This document shows, piece after piece, positions 7,554 to 15,630 of a stretch of DNA of 33,236 bases (position 1 is the stretch's first letter; the number at the start of each line of letters is the position of its first letter). The notes beneath the pieces were generated by a model. That model ran no database searches. It saw only the letters and a list, made by a program, of their open reading frames with translations, and was not told the origin of the DNA. This DNA is from DATCVR01 sp036566745 (GTDB taxonomy: Bacteria > Actinomycetota > Actinomycetes > Jiangellales > Jiangellaceae). A program made the translations under genes and the position numbers. The stretch lies in the NCBI GenBank assembly GCA_036566745.1, contig DATCVR010000401.1, positions 1 through 33,236 of the forward strand, given 5' to 3'.

Positions 7554-8002
7554 CGTGCTGCCGACAGCGCGGCCGCGTGCGCCGCGAGCTGAGGTAGGAA
7601 ACGATCCCAGCCGACGCTGTGGTCACGGAACGCTTCCTCGAGGACCGCAGCCTCCCACCCCTTCTCACGGAAGCCCGTCTCGGCAAACCGGAGCAGCGTG
7701 CCGGCACCAGCGGGCTCGAGGTCGAAGGTGACCAAGAGTGAGTTCGCCGGCGTCGCGGGCTCGCCGTCAGGCGCAACCCAGCGGAACGAGAAGCGGCGCG
7801 GAGGGTCGACCTCGACCACGGTGATTTCCGCGACGTGCTCACGGTCGCCCCAGATCACTTCGCCGACCGTTCCAGGCGCCGGTTCGAGGTGGGCGTCGTC
7901 GGACCACCACTCACGGATGTGCTCCGGGCGAGTGACCACCTCGAACACAACCTCCGGTGAAGCGTCGACATGAATCTGGCGCTCGATTGTTCCGAACTCC
8001 AT
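7550..8002 (-). CDS. SRPBCC (AHSA1/CalC-like) domain protein
   Basis: The protein has 150 residues and starts at ATG 8002 behind AAGGAGCGGGG; the longer open frame to 8068 runs through the operators and is not used. Features are EFGTIERQIHVDASPEVVFE, the conserved IREWWSDDAHLEP, VVEVDPPRRFSFRW, then the C-terminal helix GWDRFLPQLAAHAAAL. The fold encloses a hydrophobic ligand pocket. It is the first gene of a two-gene operon with ArsR and is preceded by two operator copies at 8022 and 8065. It may bind or sequester the compound exported by the MFS pump. The ligand is not known. Confidence 0.88.
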   Translation of the reverse strand: MEFGTIERQIHVDASPEVVFEVVTRPEHIREWWSDDAHLEPAPGTVGEVIWGDREHVAEITVVEVDPPRRFSFRWVAPDGEPATPANSLLVTFDLEPAGAGTLLRFAETGFREKGWEAAVLEEAFRDHSVGWDRFLPQLAAHAAALSAAR

Positions 8003-8021
8003 AGACCCCGCTCCTTGATCA

Positions 8022-8036
8022 GCAACCTTTGGTTGC
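8022..8036. promoter_or_regulatory. ArsR-type operator, copy 3 (upstream of SRPBCC-arsR)
   Basis: GCAAC-CTTTG-GTTGC is a perfect inverted repeat 19 bases before the SRPBCC start, overlapping where the transcript should begin. A protein bound here would block the operon, consistent with autorepression. Confidence 0.65.
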
Positions 8037-8064
8037 CTTAGGGTACCGGAGTGGCGGAGGACGC

Positions 8065-8079
8065 GCAAACGCTGGTTGC
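8065..8079. promoter_or_regulatory. ArsR-type operator, copy 4
   Basis: GCAAA-CGCTG-GTTGC has one mismatch in the first arm, with CGC/GCG flanks extending the symmetry. It begins 43 bases from copy 3, about four helical turns, like the pair before the MFS gene. Confidence 0.55.
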
Positions 8080-8308
8080 GTTTGTCGGAGTTGTCTATGG
8101 TCTGGGCATGAGCTCGCCATTGCCATCGCGATCGTTGCCTGCGAGGTCGGGGTTCTGACCACGTGGTCCGGGTCTGACGGTTCGCTCGTGGCCGTCGTCG
8201 CGCACGCGTCCGTCGCAGTGCCGAGCCGAGCTCATCAGTGTGGTCGGCCAGACGCCGCCCCGGGCCTTCGGGGACGGCGCCTGACCTGTGCGGACTCGGC
8301 GGGCTGGG

Positions 8309-8674
8309 TCAGCTCGCCGATGCCGCACTGTCCGCGGACGCCGGCGAGACAGGGCTGGCCGGGGTCGCGGGAGTCGCCGGGGTGGCGGGGGTCGCCGAGG
8401 TCGACGCCGACCCGGACGTGTTCGCCGAGCCGGACGTGTTCGCGCTGCCGGACGTGTCGATCGGCGCGGTCGCGGGCGCCGTCGCCGATGGCTCCGTGGT
8501 CGTGGCCGTGCTCGTCGGCGCCGCCGTCGCGGAGTCCGTGCCGGATGGGGTTCCGACCACGGTCTGCGGCGCGCGGGAGTCGGAGGTGAGCTGCGGTACC
8601 GCGATCGCCGATCCGGTGCCGATGCCGAGGGCGGTGAGCGTGCCGACGGCGATCCAGGTGCGGGGAGCGGACAT
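8309..8674 (-). CDS. Exported Ser/Thr/Ala/Pro-rich repeat protein
   Basis: The protein has 121 residues. ATG 8674 follows the strong site GGAGGAA; the longer frame to 8716 lacks one. Residues 1-26 (SAPRTWIAVGTLTALGIGTG) are a signal or anchor. The remainder is low-complexity: Thr/Ala/Pro stretches, three 6-residue units of the type NTSGSA, and an ATP-type tripeptide repeat (PATPATPATPA). No enzyme domain is present. The composition suggests a flexible cell-wall-spanning or glycosylated protein. The promoter region carries the 11-bp tandem repeat element also found before the Asp-rich protein at 132-494, so both may be outputs of the same two-component system. Confidence 0.72.
   Translation of the reverse strand: MSAPRTWIAVGTLTALGIGTGSAIAVPQLTSDSRAPQTVVGTPSGTDSATAAPTSTATTTEPSATAPATAPIDTSGSANTSGSANTSGSASTSATPATPATPATPASPVSPASADSAASAS
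8409..8462 (-). repeat. 18-bp tandem repeat inside the exported protein gene
   Basis: Three consecutive 18-base units (8409-8426, 8427-8444, 8445-8462) share CCGGACGTGT and encode the six-residue unit [D/N]TSGSA. Copy number is likely to vary between strains, because perfect in-frame repeats favour slippage. Confidence 0.7.
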
Positions 8675-8741
8675 GGGATTCCTCCAGGTCGAATAGGTGA
8701 TCTCTCGGTACGTCATCGATCCTCGCGAGGCCGGATGAGTA

Positions 8742-8773
8742 CACCGGGAGAGCTCGATGAGAGGACTCTCAGA
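8742..8773 (-). promoter_or_regulatory. Candidate response-regulator box, copy 2
   Basis: Read on the minus strand, CTCTCATCGAG (8753-8763) is followed directly by CTCTCCCGGTG (8742-8752), and TGAGAG lies two bases before them. The order and spacing match 68-100 (inverted arm, 2-bp centre, two 11-mers). It lies 67 bases before the start of the exported repeat protein and touches the end of the kinase gene at 8769. Confidence 0.5.
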
Positions 8774-9989
8774 TACCGCCGGCCGATTCGGTCCAGGTCG
8801 CCGCGAGGTTCAGGCGCCGGGTCGTCGCCTCGGCCCGGCCCGGCTCCTGCGCCCGGAACGGCCCGGTCGCCAGCGACACGATCACCGCGGCCGTGCGCAG
8901 ACGCAGCTCGGAGGGATCGACCCGGCGTTCGAACACCGGCTGCCAGCCGAAGAGCGCCGCGCGGACGCCGTCGCCGTCCGGCCCCGGTGCCATTTGGTCG
9001 GCCACGGCGAGGTGGGCGAGCATGCAGGCGAGGTCGTCGGAGCGACGGCCCGGACCGAGCGTGTCGACGTCCAGCAGACCGGCGACGGCGCCGTCGGCAA
9101 CCGAGACCTGTGCCTCGTAGAAGTCGCCGTGGGTGGCCTCGTCGCCGGGGTCGCAGCCGTGCAGCCCCCTCGCGATCGTGTCCGCGATCTCCCGGGCTCG
9201 GGCGGCCTCGTCGGCCGTACCCGCGGCGATCACCTCGGCGTAGTGACGGACGTGGTCGGCCCACGGCTGCCGGCGAGGAAGGAGCCGCACCTCGTCCGGG
9301 AGCCCGTCGAGCAGCTCCACGAGCCGAGCCGGATCGCAGCACGTCGGACCCGCGACGTCCAGAGCCGCTCGCATGGGCGTGCCGCGCACCGCCTCCAGGA
9401 CCACCAAGCCGTCCTCGCTGTGTCCCAGGGAGCGGGCCACCGGAACGTCGGCCGTGGTGAGCAGGGCATGCCTACGATGCAGCCGGGCCGCGGCCCGAGG
9501 TCGCACGACCTTCAGGAAGAGCCGGCGGTGGCGCGTGGTCACCTCGACGACGGCTCGTTTGCGCGGCCGGTAGGAGACCACCCGGAGCCCGAGGCCGGCG
9601 CTGTCGATCCCGAGATCGCGCAGCAAGGCTGCCACGGCTCCTGGGAAGCACGCACCGGCCAATGCGGGCAGCTCGGGGTCGAACGGGAACCGCCACACCT
9701 GGACGTCGTGCTCGCCGTCGGTCACGTGCCCGTCCACCAGTCGCGACGACCCGGCGGCCGAGACGCTCGCGGCGAGGGTCTCCGCCCGCGTTCCGTCGGG
9801 CCAGGCCACTCGCGCGGCGTAGGTGGCCGTGGTGCGGTCGCCGGGGCGGCAGTCGACGTCGCGGGTCGACCACTGCTCGAGTGACCCTCCGGCCGGCGCC
9901 AGCGCGGCGCTCAGCAGGTCGCCGGCCTCCGGGCCGGTGAGCAGTGTCAGGCCGGGATCCGGAGCGGCGGCAGATACGGGGTGGGGCAC
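8769..9989 (-). CDS. Aminoglycoside/choline-kinase-like phosphotransferase
   Basis: The protein has 406 residues from GTG 9989; the frame extends upstream but runs into the regulatory region and the divergent gene. The N-lobe has RAVVEVTTRHRRLFLKVVRP, containing the likely ATP-binding Lys, and the hinge LVVLEAVRGTPM. The C-lobe has the APH catalytic loop THGDFYEAQV and the metal-binding LLDVDTLGPG, in which DVD replaces the usual DxD/DFG. These proteins phosphorylate small alcohols such as aminoglycosides, choline or sugars. The substrate cannot be assigned, and a resistance role should not be assumed. It is divergent from the DUF885 gene. The shared region holds a third copy of the candidate response-regulator box. 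Confidence 0.83.
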   Translation of the reverse strand: MPHPVSAAAPDPGLTLLTGPEAGDLLSAALAPAGGSLEQWSTRDVDCRPGDRTTATYAARVAWPDGTRAETLAASVSAAGSSRLVDGHVTDGEHDVQVWRFPFDPELPALAGACFPGAVAALLRDLGIDSAGLGLRVVSYRPRKRAVVEVTTRHRRLFLKVVRPRAAARLHRRHALLTTADVPVARSLGHSEDGLVVLEAVRGTPMRAALDVAGPTCCDPARLVELLDGLPDEVRLLPRRQPWADHVRHYAEVIAAGTADEAARAREIADTIARGLHGCDPGDEATHGDFYEAQVSVADGAVAGLLDVDTLGPGRRSDDLACMLAHLAVADQMAPGPDGDGVRAALFGWQPVFERRVDPSELRLRTAAVIVSLATGPFRAQEPGRAEATTRRLNLAATWTESAGGI

Positions 9990-10018
9990 GGTCCGAGCCT
10001 GCGCTACGGCCGTGATCC

Positions 10019-10050
10019 GACGATGAGGAGCAGATGAAGGTCTTCTCATC
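10019..10050 (-). promoter_or_regulatory. Candidate response-regulator box, copy 3 (weaker)
   Basis: On the minus strand GATGAGAA, a 2-bp centre, CCTTCATCTG and CTCCTCATCGT align without gaps to the elements at 68-100 and 8742-8773. It lies between the phosphotransferase start (9989) and the DUF885 start (10072) and could serve either gene. Confidence 0.38.
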
Positions 10051-10071
10051 GCGCCAGGCAAGATAGGACGC

Positions 10072-11613
10072 ATGACGTCCGACGGTGCTCCGCCCGCTCC
10101 CGCCGCCTCCCCGCTGCGTTCGATCGCCGACGAGTACTGGGAAGCGCGGATGGAGACCTCGCCGCTGCTGGCGTCGTTCTTCGGCGACCACCGGTTCGAC
10201 GACCGCGCCGACGACGTCTCCGCCGAAGCCGACCAGGCGGTACGGGTTCGGTGGGCGGATCTCCGCGAGCGCGCGCGGGCCCTGAACGATGACGCCCTCG
10301 ACGACACCGACCGGGTCAGCCGCGCCCTGCTCGTGGGCGAGCTCGACGACGCCATCCGGGCCATCGACCTGCGACTGATCGAGCTCTCCTCCGACCAGAT
10401 GCAGGGCGTCCATGCCGATCTGCTCATCGAGGGCTACCTCGCCTCGTCCATCGAGAGCGACCCGTTCGTCAACGTGGCCGGCCCCGACGAGTGGGACGGC
10501 GAGCCGGGCTGGCGTGCCGAGCTGGCCGACGCGGTGCGATCCACCCTCCGTCCGGCCTTCCGCCGCCACGCCGACGTGTTCGCACGCGAGCTCGAACCGG
10601 CCGCGCGCCCCGACGACCGCGCCGGACTGGTCCACCTCCCCGACGGCGAGGAGATCTACCAGGCGCTGATCCAGGCCAACATCGGACTGCCGCTCAGCGC
10701 GGACGAGCTGCACGAGATCGGGCTGGCCGAGGCCACCGGCTCGCTGCGCGCGGAGTTCGCCGAGGTCGGCGAGCGGGCCTTCGGCACCGCCGACGTGTCC
10801 GTGATCTTCGATCGGCTGCGCAACGACCCCGGGCTGCGCTACCGCGACGCCGACGAGCTGCTGGCTCACGCCTCGCGATGCCTCGACAAGGCCACCGCGG
10901 CGATGACCGGCTGGTTCGGGCTGCTTCCCCAGGCGGCGTGCGTGCTCACGCCGGTGCCCGATTACCTCGCCGCCGACGTGCCGCCGGCCTACTACACGCC
11001 GCCCGTGCCCGACGGCTCACGGCCGGGGGAGTACCACGTCAACCTGCACGAGCCCACCGAACGCGGCCGCTACTCCACGGCGTCCATCGCGTACCACGAG
11101 GCGATTCCGGGCCACCACCTCCAGCTGGCGATTGCCTCCGAGCGGACCGATCTCCCGGCGTTCCGGCGGCTGGGGTGGGGGCAGACCGCGTACGTCGAGG
11201 GCTGGGCGCTCTACACCGAGCGGCTCGCCGACGAGATGGGGCTCTACGACGACGACCTCGACCGGCTCGGCATGCTGGCGTCCGACGCCTGGCGGGCTTG
11301 TCGGCTCGTGGTCGACACCGGGCTGCACGCCCGCGGCTGGACCCGCCAGCGGGCCGTCGACTTCATGGTCGAGCACATGCCCGTCGACCTCGACACCATC
11401 ACCGTCGAGGTCGACCGCTACATCGGGATGCCCGGCCAGGCGCTGGCGTACAAGGTGGGCCAGCGCGAGATCCTGGCGCTGCGCGCCCAGGCCCGTGAGG
11501 TGCTGGGCGAGCGCTTCGACATCGCCGGTTTCCACGACGCCGTCCTGGGCGCGGCCACGGTCAGCCTGCCGGTGCTGCGGACCCGGGTGGAGGACTGGAT
11601 TTCCGCTCACTGA
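10072..11613 (+). CDS. DUF885-family metallopeptidase-like protein
   Basis: The protein has 513 residues. Its diagnostic segment is YHEAIPGHHLQLAIASE (residues about 342-358), an HExxxGHH signature of the DUF885 family, which is related to zinc carboxypeptidases. Other conserved pieces are GWALYTERLADEMGLY and PGQALAYKVGQREI near the C-terminus. No signal peptide is visible, so a cytoplasmic peptidase is likely. It is slightly shorter than many members. The ATG at 10072 is supported by a weak AGGA upstream. It stands alone, divergent from the phosphotransferase, possibly sharing a regulatory element. Confidence 0.9.
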   Translation: MTSDGAPPAPAASPLRSIADEYWEARMETSPLLASFFGDHRFDDRADDVSAEADQAVRVRWADLRERARALNDDALDDTDRVSRALLVGELDDAIRAIDLRLIELSSDQMQGVHADLLIEGYLASSIESDPFVNVAGPDEWDGEPGWRAELADAVRSTLRPAFRRHADVFARELEPAARPDDRAGLVHLPDGEEIYQALIQANIGLPLSADELHEIGLAEATGSLRAEFAEVGERAFGTADVSVIFDRLRNDPGLRYRDADELLAHASRCLDKATAAMTGWFGLLPQAACVLTPVPDYLAADVPPAYYTPPVPDGSRPGEYHVNLHEPTERGRYSTASIAYHEAIPGHHLQLAIASERTDLPAFRRLGWGQTAYVEGWALYTERLADEMGLYDDDLDRLGMLASDAWRACRLVVDTGLHARGWTRQRAVDFMVEHMPVDLDTITVEVDRYIGMPGQALAYKVGQREILALRAQAREVLGERFDIAGFHDAVLGAATVSLPVLRTRVEDWISAH

Positions 11614-11645
11614 GTCTCCTGACCAGCGGAAATACAACGACTGGT

Positions 11646-11659
11646 GTGACCCGCGTCAC
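11646..11659. promoter_or_regulatory. Palindrome upstream of the M23 peptidase gene
   Basis: GTGAC-CCGC-GTCAC is a perfect 5-bp inverted repeat in the 213-base gap before the peptidase. Related GTGAC/GTCAC blocks occur in sites of cell-wall regulators such as MtrA, but those are usually direct repeats, so no regulator is assigned. Confidence 0.3.
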
Positions 11660-11826
11660 TGTGAGGGTGGCTGGCGGGGTGGGTGAGGTCACGTCGCCTT
11701 CCGGAACAGCGGTTTCCGGGGCAGCCGTTACCGAACAGTTGCTTCTGCCCGATTTGTCGTGCGGCGAGCAACCGCGCCGTCGGGCTGAGATGCCCGGCAC
11801 GCGTGCCCCTGTTGCCCAGTGTTCGG

Positions 11827-13062
11827 ATGTTCATGCGCCACCCCATATCTCTGATGTCCACCATGTCGCCCAAGCGTTTCTGGCTGGCGGCCGGCGCCGC
11901 GACCACGGCCACGTGCCTGGCGGTCGCCCCGGCTGTCGCCGCTGGAACCACGGCGACCCAGACGGCGGGCACGCTGGCGCGTTCCGCGCCGGCGGTAGCT
12001 GCGGCCGCACCTGCGGCAGCGGCGCCGGTCGCCACCGCGGCGGCAGCCCCCACCACCCCACCCTCGGTTGCCGATGCGAGTTCGGCCGCCGTGGCCGCCG
12101 CAGCCGAGCTCTCCGCGGCCACCACCTCTCAGACGGCCGCCGAGCAGGCCGTCGCCAATGCCAACGCCGCTGTCGAGGCAGCTCAGGTCGAGCTCCGGGC
12201 CGCGCGTGCGGCGCTCGGCGTCGCGACGGACGACGCCAAGGTGGCCGGCCAGGTGCGAGAGGCCGCCGTCGAGGCGCACGACCTCCTCGAGGCCGGCGCC
12301 GTCCAGACCGTGGACCCGGCCACCGCTGTCGCGGCGGGCCTGTCTCTCGCCGAGCTGATCGATCCCTTCATCGACCCCGTCGAGCGGATGGACGACGCCG
12401 AACGCGAGGCCGACCTGGCCAAGGCCGTCGAGGCCCGCGACCGAGTCGACCTGGTCGGAGCCGGAGCCCGGGAGAGCGCCGCGTCCGCGGGCCTCGACCG
12501 CGCCACCAGCACCCAGATCGCCGCCACCACCGCACTCGACGAGGCAGTCGTGCGCCAGGCGAGCGCAGTCGACGCGAAGTCGGCCGCGGACCAGGTGCTG
12601 ACCGAGGCGAAGGCAGCCGAGGAGGCAGCCCGGGTCGCGGCTGCTCGCGCCGAGGCCGCCGCCCTCGCCGCCAGGTCGATGGAGCGCCCCGCCATCGCCG
12701 AGGTGACCAGCCCGTACGGCATGCGGACGCACCCGATCACCGGCGTCTACAAGCTCCACTCCGGCACCGACTTCTCGGTGGGCGACGGCAAGGCGCGGGC
12801 CGCTCGCGCCGGCACCGTGACCGACGTGACCAGCGACAGCGCCTACGGGAACATGGTGACGATCTCGCACGGCACGATCGACGGCGACAGCGTGGTCACC
12901 CGCTACGCCCACCTCGCCTCGGCCACCGTGTCGGTCGGGACGGCGGTGGCCGCGGGCGACGTCGTCGGCAACATCGGCGCCACGGGCTACGCGACCGGAC
13001 CCCATCTCCACTTCGAGGTCCTCGTCAACGGGGAGTTCGTCGATCCGATGACCTGGCTCTGA
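11827..13062 (+). CDS. Secreted M23-family peptidoglycan endopeptidase with coiled coil
   Basis: The protein has 411 residues from ATG 11827; ATG 11854 or 11863 would shorten only the n-region of the signal peptide (SPKRFWLAAGAATTATCLAV). A long Ala/Glu-rich region (about 75-285) is predicted coiled coil. The C-terminal LytM domain has intact zinc ligands: H and D in KLHSGTDFSV and the HxH of GPHLHFEV, with the central YGNMVTISHG and RYAHLAS. The layout (signal, coiled coil, M23) is that of cell-division or sporulation endopeptidases and of activators such as EnvC. It should cut peptide cross-links in the wall. A gap of 213 bases precedes it. The start choice is uncertain, because no clear ribosome site is seen. 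Confidence 0.88.
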   Translation: MFMRHPISLMSTMSPKRFWLAAGAATTATCLAVAPAVAAGTTATQTAGTLARSAPAVAAAAPAAAAPVATAAAAPTTPPSVADASSAAVAAAAELSAATTSQTAAEQAVANANAAVEAAQVELRAARAALGVATDDAKVAGQVREAAVEAHDLLEAGAVQTVDPATAVAAGLSLAELIDPFIDPVERMDDAEREADLAKAVEARDRVDLVGAGARESAASAGLDRATSTQIAATTALDEAVVRQASAVDAKSAADQVLTEAKAAEEAARVAAARAEAAALAARSMERPAIAEVTSPYGMRTHPITGVYKLHSGTDFSVGDGKARAARAGTVTDVTSDSAYGNMVTISHGTIDGDSVVTRYAHLASATVSVGTAVAAGDVVGNIGATGYATGPHLHFEVLVNGEFVDPMTWL

Positions 13063-13210
13063 CACCACCCTCAGGACGGGCTATCCTGTGCGTCCCCGGT
13101 TCATCGGGTTACGTCAACATCATGGGAAGGGTTGTGTCCGCCGTGTCGGACGCTTCAAGTCATCGATTCGACCTGTCCGGCCGTGACCACGTCCAGCTGG
13201 GTGATCGGCG

Positions 13211-14605
13211 ATGAGCGCGGTCGGGATCGCCGCGGTGTTCGTGCTGACCTTCGGCACGGGGTACTTCGTGGCGCAGGAGTTCGCGTACGTGTCGGCCGAC
13301 CGGGTCGAGCTGTCCCGGCAGGCCGCCGCGGGTGACGCGCGGGCGGCCTCGGCGATCCGCGTCATGGAACGCCTGTCGTTCATGCTCTCCGCGGCACAGG
13401 TCGGCATCACCGTCACGGGTCTGCTCGTGGGGTTCATCGCCGAGCCGGCGTTCGCGGCGGTGCTGCGGCCGGTGCTGTCGACGCTCGGGATGTCCGACGC
13501 CGCGGTGTCGGGCGTGGCGATCGCGGTGGGATTCGTCCTGGTCACCGTGATCCAGATGGTTCTCGGCGAGCTGTTCCCGAAGAACCTCGCACTGGCCAGG
13601 CCGGAGTCGCTGGCCAAGGTGCTGGCGCCGTCGACCCACGTCTACCTCGCGGTCAGCGGCCCGGTGGTGCGGCTGTTCGACAACTCGGCCAACTGGGTGC
13701 TGCGCAAGGTCGGCATCGAGCCGGTCGAGGAACTCCACCACGGCGCCACCCTGGAGGAGCTCGGCCACGTCATCGGCGAGTCGGAGGCCCACGGCTCGCT
13801 GCCGTCCCACCTGTCCGGCGTGCTCGGCCGGGCGCTGAGTTTCTCCGAGCGCACCACCGGAGAGGCCATGGTGCCTCGCCCGGACGTCATCACCGTGCCG
13901 GCCCGCGCCACCGCCGACTCGGTCGTCGAGCTGATCGCCGAGTGCGGGCACTCGAACTTCCCGGTCACCGGCGAGACCACCGACGACGTGATCGGGGTCG
14001 TCGGAGCCCGCGAGCTGATGCACCTGCCGCCCGAGCGCTTCGCCACCGCCACGGCCGCGGAGATCGCGCGACCGGTGCTGCTGGTGCCCGACAGCGTCGT
14101 CCTCCCGGCGGTGATCGAGCAGATGACAGACCTGGACGACGAGTTCGCGTGCGTCGTGGACGAGTACGGCGGCCTTGCCGGCATCGTGACACTGGAGGAC
14201 ATCGCCGAGGAGCTGATGGGCGAGATCACCGACGAGTCCGACGACGAGCACGCGACGGCCACTCGGGTGGGCGAGTGGTGGCAGCTCGACGCCGGGCTCC
14301 GGATCGACGAGGCGACGGCGTACACCGGCCTGTACCTGCCCGAGTCCGACGACTACGACACCGTGGCCGGTCTGGTCCTGGCCCGGTTGGGGCGTTTCGC
14401 CGAACCGGGGGACCGGCTGATGGTGGGCGCCGACCCGAACGGCTTCGGGGCCGGTCACGGTTCGGGCCACGGCTCAAGCCACGGCTCAGGTCACGGCTCG
14501 GGTGACGGCGGATCCGCGATCGAGATCGAGGTCGTGTCCGTCGCACGGCACGTTCCGGAGCAGGTGCGGATGCGCGCCGTGTCAACCCGGGAGGTGGGCG
14601 CGTGA
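13211..14605 (+). CDS. CNNM/CorC-type membrane protein (DUF21, CBS pair, CorC_HlyC)
   Basis: The protein has 464 residues. The DUF21 membrane domain (1-190) includes FVAQEFAYVSADRVELSRQ, MLSAAQVGITVTGLLVGF and VLGELFPKNLALARPE. The CBS pair (about 205-330) includes GEAMVPRPDVITVPARAT and ACVVDEYGGLAGIVTLEDI. The CorC_HlyC domain (345-455) follows, typical of CNNM-like Mg2+ or Co2+ transporters often labelled hemolysins. Inserted in its last domain is a Gly/Ser/His repeat (about residues 414-434, GAGHGSGHGSSHGSGHG). The next gene starts inside its stop codon, and the two products probably form a pair. A 30-codon frame with GTG/ATG starts near 13122 overlaps its ATG and might be a coupled leader peptide. 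That last point is inference. Confidence 0.9.
   Translation: MSAVGIAAVFVLTFGTGYFVAQEFAYVSADRVELSRQAAAGDARAASAIRVMERLSFMLSAAQVGITVTGLLVGFIAEPAFAAVLRPVLSTLGMSDAAVSGVAIAVGFVLVTVIQMVLGELFPKNLALARPESLAKVLAPSTHVYLAVSGPVVRLFDNSANWVLRKVGIEPVEELHHGATLEELGHVIGESEAHGSLPSHLSGVLGRALSFSERTTGEAMVPRPDVITVPARATADSVVELIAECGHSNFPVTGETTDDVIGVVGARELMHLPPERFATATAAEIARPVLLVPDSVVLPAVIEQMTDLDDEFACVVDEYGGLAGIVTLEDIAEELMGEITDESDDEHATATRVGEWWQLDAGLRIDEATAYTGLYLPESDDYDTVAGLVLARLGRFAEPGDRLMVGADPNGFGAGHGSGHGSSHGSGHGSGDGGSAIEIEVVSVARHVPEQVRMRAVSTREVGA
14452..14508 (+). repeat. 12-bp Gly-His-Gly-Ser coding repeat in the CorC domain
   Basis: Imperfect units of the form GG(T/C)CACGGCTC(A/G) repeat about four to five times in frame, giving [S/A]GHG repeats. 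The repeat disrupts a domain that is normally compact, so it is probably a surface loop. The His spacing would suit metal binding, which is inference. Confidence 0.75.
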
Positions 14606-15615
14606 GCACCGGCACCGCCATCACGGTGACCCTCGCCCTGCTCGTGGCGAGCGGGTTCTTCGTCGCCGCCGAGTTCGCCCTGGTCGGTGCGCGCCGGCAT
14701 CGGCTGGAACAGGCTGCGGCCGCCGGCAAGCCCGGGGCCAGAGCGGCGCTCAAGGGCGTGCGCGAGCTCTCGCTCATGCTCGCCGGGGCCCAGCTGGGCA
14801 TCACGATGGTCGTGGTCGGGCTCGGCATGGTCTCCGAGCCCGCCTTGCACCACCTGCTCGAGCCGCCGCTGTCCGCGCTTGGCCTTCCCTCGCAGGTGGC
14901 AGACGTCGTCGCGCTGGTGCTCGCGCTGGCGGTGGTCACGTTCCTGCACGTCGTCATCGGGGAGATGGCACCGAAGTCGTGGGCGATCGCCCATCCGGAA
15001 CGCTCGGCGATGATCCTGGCGCCGGCCTTCCGGGCGTTCACCTGGGTGACCCGATGGCTGCTGGTCGCACTCAACGGAGTGACGAACCTGCTGCTCCGGG
15101 TGTGCCGGGTGACGCCGCGTGACGAGATCGCCACAGTGCGCAACCGCGAGCAGATCCACCACCTGGTCTCCGAGTCGCGGCGGCTGGGCCTGATCAGCGA
15201 CGGCGACCACGGCCTGCTCACCCGCGCACTCGACGCCCCGGCCCACCCGGTCGGCGAGATCATGGTGCCGGCCGAGCGGATCGTGCAGGTCGGACCGGCG
15301 GCGAGCGCCTTCGAGGTGGTCGAGGCCGCCGCCGCGAGCGAACGCACCCGCGTGCTGGTGCGCGACGCCGGAGAGCCGCCCGTGGGCGTCGTCCACGTCC
15401 GCGAAGCCCTGGTCGCTCTGGCCCGGGGGTCCGCGTGGACCGCCGGCCAGGCCGCCACACCGGTGCCGCACGTCCGCTCCGGCGCCGACCTCACGGTGGC
15501 CGCGGAGCTGCTGCGGGCGGCGCGTGCCCAGCTCGCGGTGGTGGTGGACGACGCCGATCAGGTCGTCGGACTGGTCAGCCTGGACGACCTGATCGGACGC
15601 ATCCTGGTCAGCTGA
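14602..15615 (+). CDS. CNNM-type membrane protein (DUF21 and CBS pair, no CorC_HlyC)
   Basis: The protein has 337 residues from GTG 14602, overlapping the preceding stop by four bases. The DUF21 domain shows FFVAAEFALVGARRHRLEQA, LMLAGAQLGITMVVVGLGM and VIGEMAPKSWAIAHPER. The CBS pair follows (GEIMVPAERIVQVGP; LAVVVDDADQVVGLVSLDDL), and the protein ends there without the CorC_HlyC domain. Paired long and short CNNM-like genes are common in actinobacteria and may form heterodimers. A role in divalent-cation export is family knowledge. It converges with the PheS-like gene across a repeat-containing 57-base gap. Confidence 0.9.
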   Translation: MSTGTAITVTLALLVASGFFVAAEFALVGARRHRLEQAAAAGKPGARAALKGVRELSLMLAGAQLGITMVVVGLGMVSEPALHHLLEPPLSALGLPSQVADVVALVLALAVVTFLHVVIGEMAPKSWAIAHPERSAMILAPAFRAFTWVTRWLLVALNGVTNLLLRVCRVTPRDEIATVRNREQIHHLVSESRRLGLISDGDHGLLTRALDAPAHPVGEIMVPAERIVQVGPAASAFEVVEAAAASERTRVLVRDAGEPPVGVVHVREALVALARGSAWTAGQAATPVPHVRSGADLTVAAELLRAARAQLAVVVDDADQVVGLVSLDDLIGRILVS

Positions 15616-15630
15616 GCTCGACTGGGGTGG

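Noticed and set aside
8157..8168. Perfect palindrome GACCACGTGGTC
   Set aside because: A single 12-bp palindrome in GC-rich DNA, not repeated elsewhere and not near a start codon; too weak to call an operator.
8769..10427. Longer 552-residue reading of the phosphotransferase
   Set aside because: The first 146 residues run antisense to the DUF885 gene and have shadow-frame composition; GTG 9989 gives a normal protein.
11614..11826. Possible ydaO-type riboswitch before the M23 peptidase gene
   Set aside because: Such riboswitches precede cell-wall hydrolase genes in actinobacteria, but the GGGGTGAAT and CAGCTAACC blocks are not found here.
14452..14508. CRISPR-like regular repeats
   Set aside because: The units are contiguous, in frame and coding (Gly-His-Gly-Ser), with no spacers and no cas genes nearby.
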